A stretch of 64,000 nucleotides of DNA, taken from assembly GCF_964355755.1 (NCBI RefSeq), contig NC_092680.1, positions 14,733,001-14,797,000 of the forward strand. Direction: 5' to 3'. The notes under the pieces were generated by a model. That model made no database searches, had not been told where the DNA came from, and saw only the letters and a list, made by a program, of their open reading frames with translations. The translations under genes and the position numbers were made by a program. Positions 57,831 through 64,000 of this stretch are shown here, piece by piece. Position 1 is the stretch's first letter. Each line of letters opens with the position of its first letter. Origin of the DNA: Antedon mediterranea. Taxonomy: Eukaryota; Echinodermata; Crinoidea; Comatulida; Antedonidae.

Positions 57831-58840
57831 TCATCTCATAGTTGTGATTGAAATAATATTTTCTAGATGGCCATAATTAAAATGAAGAAATGGCTTATTT
57901 TATGTCAAAGTCTTTGTATAACCTAGGTCACTTATTTTCATTTTATGTAATGTAATTTTTATAGGAATATAAAAGATATGTTGAGTTCTTAGGATTTGGT
58001 TATGTCAGCTGTACTATTGTTATTATTTTAAGAAATCAAATATGTTCGTGATACAAAGGAATGGACGGACATTTATAGGAAAGCGCTTGGAATTTGAAGG
58101 TTTGCATTGATTTGATGGTGTCATCGATAATGTTGGTGAACCTTGGTAATATATAGGCCTACTTTTGCAATTGTAGTATAACTAGGATCTGTGACTGATA
58201 ATGGACTCCTGAACTTTTTTATCCTGTGTTATTGTTCTCTCTTATAACCTTAAAGTAAATAGTGCCTTTTTAATTGACAAGATTCAGATAATAGAAATAG
58301 CCTGTTGAAAGTTTAGGAAAAATTAATTTTGAAATTCAAAATGCGCGTTCGCTTGTAATTGTTTGTGAAATGTAGGAAGGTGTATTATATATTAAACAGC
58401 ATTTCATGGAATTATGGGACCCACTTGTATTACAATATACTAATATGACGACATCTTAAAAAAATATGAATGATTGACATTCTCGTAAAAGAATGTTCAA
58501 GGCAAGAATACCTCTATGAAGAATGTAATGATATTTGAAAGGAAGTAAGTATGAGCTTGATGTGCGTGTTCTTTGAATGTGACACTTAATTCTGTTTTTT
58601 TATTCATTCTGACGACGTTATAATTTCAAGGAGGGCAAATTTGTACATGCATTCATTATCTATAATGGTTTGTTTTTGGGTTTTTTTCTTTGGTAAAGTT
58701 GTTGAATGTAAATGAGTAAGTACAGGAGTTGATGGTGAAGTTAAAAGTTGAGAATTTGTAATGTTTATAATATATGGCTAATGTAATGGGAGTCCGATAC
58801 AGGCTGTCAGTTCAAATGATACCAATGATTGTTGCTAGAT
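57831..58840. other. No recognised gene
   Basis: AT-rich; upstream flank of the tandem duplication. Confidence 0.4.
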
Positions 58841-58993
58841 TTTGATGTCAGGAAGTTTTATCTTGAGGTGAATTCCCATGGGGTACACCATTATTGCCTG
58901 TACACTGTAAACTGTAAGTATACAGGTCATTTGTTGTGTGAATGTTACTGTAAATGTTAGAGATGAGTATCCGAAAGATTGTAAAGTTCGTCG

Positions 58994-59218
58994 TTGCATA
59001 GCGATTTAACAAAAGAGTCATATCGAGAGATGGTAGGCAGTTTATTCAAGGAAAGGTGTTGGCGGAAGGGAGCAATGAAGTTGTGGGGGTGCTATGAAAA
59101 CAATGTGAATAGTGCTGTAGCAGCGAAATTGTTGGAACTAGAAGTTCGCCAGCCAGTGTTGATAACGGACGTTTCCGAAAAAATAAATGTCTTGATAAGG
59201 CTGTCTGCGAAATCGAAG
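58994..59218 (+). CDS. OB-fold exon A-like (locus 4, unit 1)
   Basis: The frame contains MVGSLFKERCWRKGAMKLWG, VAAKLLELEVRQPVLITDVS and LIRLSAKSK, ending at AAG|gtacta. The last part aligns with exons A of loci 2 and 5 with the same donor position. The left boundary is not defined; a stop lies upstream of 58994. LWG occurs earlier than in the other exons. Confidence 0.45.
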
Positions 59219-59752
59219 GTACTAATCAATGTTGGTGTGTTTGAGATAAATGAAGATGTGCTAAACGACATACACTTTTAGTTGTTGTATACATAGAAAA
59301 AAAAAATGCTCTTTTTCAGAAAGCATTCTCAAACATACTGAATATAAATAAAATAAGTTATTATACCAAAATATGATATATGTTATGTGTGGTTGAAATG
59401 TTTATATTAAATATAGTGTTATTTTATATATGTAGGTAGGTGCACTGGTGGAAACACAGACGTTGTTACGGCAGTATGCGTAAACTAGCAAACAATTACG
59501 TAATTGTTGTATCTGGGTTAATTTGCATAAATGTCAGGCGACGTCAACGTATAATAGAATCTAACTGGCTAGTGTGGCTAGTTGAGATGATGCCAGTGTA
59601 TAGACCGGAGGTCTTAGTATTAAGAAGTTACACTATATTGAGAATTTACACAATAAAATATCTCGAGTCGATTGTTGCATATGATACAAGCTTCTGTATT
59701 CTTTCTTACGTATTATCTCAACTCAAAGAAATGGCCAGTGAGGCCGGAGTTA

Positions 59753-59920
59753 CAGATATTAAAATTGGGCACCGAAGGTTGTAGTATTGGTGTGATGTTG
59801 TGGGGTGAGGTTGCTGTGGGTGTTCCAAGCAATCTGAAATCATGTGATGTCTTGATTTCTGCAGTTGAAGTCGAGGAGGAGAATTTCAAATTGAAAAGCT
59901 CTCCTTCCACTGTTGTGGAG
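59753..59920 (+). CDS. OB-fold exon C-like (locus 4, unit 1)
   Basis: After GGAGTTACAG the frame reads ILKLGTEGCSIGVMLWGEVA, then VPSNLKSCDVLISAVEVEEE and KLKSSPSTVVE at GAG|gtaagt. It aligns with exon C of locus 5 (VVLWGEAA, STPSTVVE). Exon B was not recognised between 59281 and 59750, where the open frame 59440-59784 lacks the family motifs. Confidence 0.55.
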
Positions 59921-60266
59921 GTAAGTTTAATATTTTGAGGTAAAATAACTGAAAGAAATGTTTTTTTTTTTAATTGAAATGGAAGATGCTTTGGGGTACG
60001 GGTTGCAGTATATATCTTATAAAGACATAAGGTAGTGAAGTGAAATGATAACAAGAAATGTCTATAATTGGTTATTTTGATGTCAGGAAGTTTTATCTTG
60101 AGGTGAATTCCCATGGGGTACACCATTATTGCCTGTACACTGTAAACTGTAAGTATACCGTAAGTCATTTGTTGTTGAATGTTACTGTAAATGTTAGAGA
60201 TGAGTATCCGAAAGATTGTAAAGTTCGTCGCTGCATAGCGATTTAACAAAAGAGTCATATCGAGAG

Positions 60267-60453
60267 ATGGTAGGCAGTTTATTCAAGGAAAGGTGTTGGC
60301 GGAAGGGAGCAATGAAGTTGTGGGGGTGCTATGAAAACAATGTGAATAGTGCTGTAGCAGCGAAATTGTTGGAACTAGACGTTCGCCAGCCAGTGTTGAT
60401 AACGGACGTTTCCGAAAAAATAAATGTCTTGATAAGGCTGTCTGCGAAATCGA
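60267..60453 (+). CDS. OB-fold exon A-like (locus 4, unit 2)
   Basis: Same as unit 1 from MVGSLFKERCWRKG to SAKSK at AAG|gtacta, with one substitution (ELDVRQP for ELEVRQP). Confidence 0.45.
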
Positions 60454-60985
60454 AGGTACTAATCAATGTTGGTGTGTTTGAGATAAATGAAGATGTGCTA
60501 AACGACATACTTTTAGTTGTTGTATACAAAGAAAAAAAAATGCTCTTTTTCAGAAAGCATTCTCAAACATACTGAATATAAATAAAATAAGTTATTATAC
60601 CAAAATATGATATATGTTATGTCTGGTTGAAATGTTTATATTAAATATAGTGTTATTTTATATATGTAGGTAGGTGCACTGGTGGAAACACCGACGTTGT
60701 AACGGCAGTATGCATAAACTAGCAAACAATTACGTAATTGTTGTATCTGGGTTAATTTGCATAAATGTCAGGCGACGTCAACGTATAATAGAATCTAACT
60801 GGCTAGTGTGGCTAGTTGAGATGATGCCAGTGTATAGACCGGAGGTCTTAGTATTAAGAAGTTACACTATATTGAGAATTTACACAATAAAATATCTCGA
60901 GTCGATTGTTGCATATGATACAAGCTTCTGTATTCTTTCTTACGTATTATCTCAACTCAAAGAAATGGCCAGTGAGGCCGGAGTT

Positions 60986-61154
60986 ACAGATATTAAAATT
61001 GGGCACCGAAGGTTGTAGTATTGATGTGATGTTGTGGGGTGAGGTTGCTGTGGGTGTTCCAAGCAATCTGAAATCATGTGATGTCTTGATTTCTGCTGTT
61101 GAAGTCGAGGAGGAGAATTTGAAATTGAAAAGCTCTCCTTCCACTGTTGTGGAG
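60986..61154 (+). CDS. OB-fold exon C-like (locus 4, unit 2)
   Basis: Same as unit 1, with CSIDVMLWG for CSIGVMLWG and NLKLK for NFKLK, and the same GAG|gtaagt donor. Confidence 0.55.
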
Positions 61155-61563
61155 GTAAGTTTAATATTTTGAGGTAAAATAACTGAAAGAAATGTTTTTT
61201 TTTAATTGAAATGGAAGATATTTTGGGGTACGGGTTGCAGTATATCTTATAAAGACATAAGGTAGTGAAGTGAAATGATAACAAGAAATGTCTATAATTG
61301 GTTATTAAGTTTGTTTGAAATTGAACTTTGTATTATTTTTATTTATTTTTAAAAAATATTACATGCATCCAACAGCGAACACATTATTATTATAATTATT
61401 CCTTGTACTTATAAACTGATTTGGGAGTGGAATTAAAAGAGTCGTGAGTTATTTGCACTAGGTAAGGATTGAACCATGGACCTTGGAATTAGAAGTTTGT
61501 GACAGCGATATGATGTACTTTGTATTTGGATGTCTTAAACTCTTTTTTTTTCCTTTTCCTATA

Positions 61564-61760
61564 GCGAACATACCTTTCGATCTCGATCTATTATGAGAAT
61601 TGTTGTACGAAGAGGCGGTAACTGTTGGTATCAATGCTGAACTTGTATTCAGGGAGATCATCCTGCGAGTACAGACAACACAGGCAGCAGCAACCAATGC
61701 AAGATTAAGCAGAATGTGGCAAGAGTACAGCGTCGTGAGGTGGTTTCCCGAAAGATCGTA
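61564..61760 (+). other. Possible exon after a strong acceptor
   Basis: TTTTTTTTTCCTTTTCCTATAG ends at 61564. One frame then reads ELLYEEAVTVGINAELVFRE and QTTQAAATNARLSRMWQEYS after an early TGA. Coding-like composition but no family recognised. Confidence 0.25.
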
Positions 61761-62254
61761 AAATCAAAACGGTACTGGGTATGACCAACTGGCGTTTCAT
61801 TCATATCTAAAGTTCAATAGCTTCTATAATACGTTTTAATTATGACTATACATTTAAATTCAAAGAAAAAAATAAAGAAGACTAACAACGACTTTTACAA
61901 TAGCAAGAAGTGATCTTTTAATTGTAAAAATCACGTAATAAATGGTGTTTACATTAGTTATATTGAAATTGTTGTTGTTTAATTTAAAGTTAGCGTCATG
62001 TTGCATTTTATAGTTGGTTTGCGTTTAAACGTGTAGTCAACAACTCTATTATTAATAACTTTCCACTGTTTGGCTCTTAAATACGCAGGTAAACACCGTC
62101 CAAGGCAGTCACCCAGATTAACATACCATCCAAACAAGTCATTAAGGGGGTGTTATTAAGACAGTAAAATGACTTTGCATAGTAGTGATTGGTGATTAAC
62201 ACAACCCCACCCCGTTTTTGGCCAAACAATATTTTTTTTTTTGTGTTTTCAATT

Positions 62255-63564
62255 AAAATGTTAAAAAAAATGTACATCGTGGAGAAATTTGAAAAACGAA
62301 AGGGGGGGTTATTTTGGAGTGGGCATGATAATTGAAGAAGGGGGTAAAATGGTTATCAGTTGTTATGTAAATGATGTTGAGTCTCCAAGCATGAGCAAAT
62401 TGATGACTTTGGAAACTGGTGTAAAGGTGATAATTACAGACGTAATTGGAGGAAATGATTGTTTGAGGTTAACAGCAAAATCTAAGGTAATGTTTTTAGT
62501 TCGTTATTATTTACTTGTTTAAAATGATGTTTAGTTTTGTTAACTGCGCATGGATATAGAAAATCTTGTAAATTGAAGACCTAGTCTAGGAGGCCTAGTC
62601 CTGGAAGAAATAATACAGAAGTTACAATATAGGCCTATACTGTAGTATAAAACTTAATTGAGTTGAGTTTAGTCATATTATCAATACTTTAGATTTTAGA
62701 TTTTAAATATTTCATGAGAATTTGTTAGGCCTAATTTCCGTTTTTTATTATTTGCGATTGTAGGTCATGACGAAAGTGGCAAACTTCAATGTTGACATGG
62801 GGGTAATAAACAATTTTATCCGACCAGAAGTTGTGTCTCTATCGGAGGCGAAGGGTAGTCCACAGAAGAAACGAATTTCGGTGCAGGGATGTGTTGTTGA
62901 GGTAATTTTATATTTCATTTATTTATTTTTTTACATATTTATGAATAGGTTTATTAAAAATTGTTGAAATTGAGAATAATTCAGAATTTCGGATAATAAT
63001 GCTGGGGTAAGTATTAGGAATTTTGTTTAAATTCCTAGTTGAAATGAAAGTGTGATTGATAGTTTTGAGTTATGTAAAATTATGAAATGTTATTACTAAT
63101 TCGTATAAGAGAAGATCGACAACGTTAGGAAATGGAGATACAAAGATGGAAGTAGTGCTGTGGGGTGAGGCGGCAGCATCCACCTTTGACTTAGTGGCAA
63201 ATGATGTGATAATCAGTGCAGTTGTTGTGCAGGACAGACAACTAAGAAGTACGCCGTCGACGGTGGTAGAAGTAAGTTTTGTTTTGTTATAACTACTTTA
63301 AACTGAAATTCTATTTTTTTATATTGGAACAAAAAATTATTAATTATGATTTAATTTCCAGCTATTGTAAATGAATATCGAGTAGAAAGAATTGTATAAT
63401 CGACATCGCTCTGTATTGTCAAACTCCATTTGTTTAACCAATTAGTAGTGTCATTTAAATTACTAATCAATATTAATTATATTTTATATTTGGTTTGTAT
63501 TATAGGCGAATGGTATGGATAGCGTAGAGGGTGCGATTATTGCTGTTGGCGACACCAGTGATGG
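62255..63564 (+). CDS. OB-fold gene, RPA70-like (locus 5), at least four exons
   Basis: Exon A ends at 62486 (AAG|gtaatg) and reads FGVGMIIEEGGKMVISCYVN, VKVIITDVIGGNDCLRL and TAKSK; a shifted upstream frame (MYIVEKFEKRKG) hints at its start near 62255. Exon B is 62764-62901 (VMTKVANFNVDMGVINNF, SLSEAKGSPQKKRISVQG, GAG|gtaatt). Exon C starts about 63110 (RRSTTLGNGDTKMEVVLWGE) and ends GAA|gtaagt near 63271. Exon D, 63506-63564, reads ANGMDSVEGAIIAVGDTSD. A and C resemble RPA70 DBD-A and DBD-B. The start of exon C is unclear and further exons may lie beyond 63564. Confidence 0.6.
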
Positions 63565-64000
63565 GTATGTAAAATTCTACATTATTGTATTGATGCTTGT
63601 ACAGTGTTATTGAATGTTTTAAAAGGGAAATTGTGACATAACCATATTTTTTAAAATAAACGCCCCGGAGTGTTATTTGTTAAGTGGTGGTTGCGCTCCC
63701 TCGATAGCCTAGTAAAAAAAAAACAATAAAATCAGAGACTTCTGTTACAGTGGGGGACTCAAACGCTCACATTATCTTATCAGTTAAAAATTGACATGCA
63801 CCCCCACATTTTGCTTCAAGGATGGATCCACATGGATGCGCCATCCTGGCGCAAACGCGCTGGATCCGCCCTTGAACATGAAGTTTCATGTTTAAGATTA
63901 TTAAACATTTAACATGTTTAAGATTATTACTATCGTTTTTTAATGTAAATCCACAAAAATATACAATAACTTTGAAAATGAAAATCAACATATTTGTGTT
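63565..64000. other. Right edge, no further exon recognised
   Basis: Contains a short GGATCC-rich inverted stretch (63828-63870) and no clear splice acceptor with a family-like frame. Confidence 0.3.

Larger units (their letters stand above)
58840..60075 (+). repeat. Tandem duplication unit 1 with OB-family exons
   Basis: From GATGTCAGGAAGTTTTATCT (58844) the sequence repeats from 60079 with about 1,235-base spacing. The two units differ by few substitutions and small indels, so the duplication is recent. Confidence 0.9.
60076..61310 (+). repeat. Tandem duplication unit 2
   Basis: Second unit of the 1.235-kb duplication; ends near GTCTATAATTGGTTATT (61305). Confidence 0.9.

Noticed and set aside
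59713-60258. 181-codon minus-strand frame
   Set aside because: It is the antisense of OB exon C plus intron sequence; the plus strand carries the family motifs and splice sites.
6233-63564. OB-fold genes as Helitron cargo
   Set aside because: Helitrons can carry RPA-like proteins, but I found no Rep/helicase motifs or Helitron-type ends in the window, so no support here.
1-64000. CRISPR arrays or bacterial-type operons
   Set aside because: The tandem repeats lack unique spacers, and the gene structure is eukaryotic.

Overview
This window reads as nuclear DNA of an animal, probably a marine invertebrate. It is visibly AT-rich and coding stretches are short and interrupted by GT...AG introns. 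There are no bacterial operons, RNA operons or CRISPR arrays. The mobile-element mix is metazoan: Ty3/Gypsy, several LINE clades, hAT, piggyBac-like, CACTA-like, FLYWCH/MULE, an integrase-like DDE family, and HECT and BEN fragments. The palindrome TAGGCCTA recurs throughout. A deuterostome such as an echinoderm or hemichordate would fit, but this is inference; no single-copy host gene fixes the taxon.

Layout. 1-6.2 kb: a FLYWCH/MULE remnant (minus strand), then a decayed Ty3/Gypsy element with gag, protease, partial reverse transcriptase (RT), partial integrase, an extra C2H2-finger ORF and a 3' LTR. 6.2-8.9 kb: first member of a replication-protein-A-like OB-fold exon family, with a TTAA-flanked piggyBac-like non-autonomous element in its intron. 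9.5-12.6 kb: LTR-like repeat, tRNA-derived remnant, CACTA-type transposase pseudogene, second OB-fold member. 12.7-18.6 kb: Gypsy and LINE fragments, a 39-bp minisatellite, a Myb/SANT-like fragment, a PHD finger and an internally deleted LINE. 19.8-22.2 kb: a tandem repeat and a three-exon integrase-like gene with intact splice sites. 22.2-29.2 kb: repeats, a cysteine-rich TE tail and a minus-strand LINE RT. 29.2-34.4 kb: a 46-bp satellite split by an almost intact 4.66-kb hAT transposon. 35.1-39.5 kb: a 1.7-kb segmental duplication flanking a minus-strand fragment of the splicing factor RBM22. 40.6-48.0 kb: HECT-type fragments, a third OB-fold member, transposase and gag remnants. 48.5-57.8 kb: BEN-domain fragment, LINE tails, a cysteine-cluster exon and two decayed transposase-like genes. 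58.8-63.6 kb: a recent 1.235-kb tandem duplication of OB-fold exons and one more member running toward the right edge.

The most coherent non-TE-like signal is the OB-fold family. Five loci (one a tandem pair) plus decayed remnants share exon modules with conserved boundaries and the LWG motif of RPA70 DNA-binding domains, suggesting a locally expanded set of single-strand nucleic-acid-binding proteins. Everything else is mostly transposon strata inserted around and into these genes. Family assignments are by eye from motifs, without database searches.
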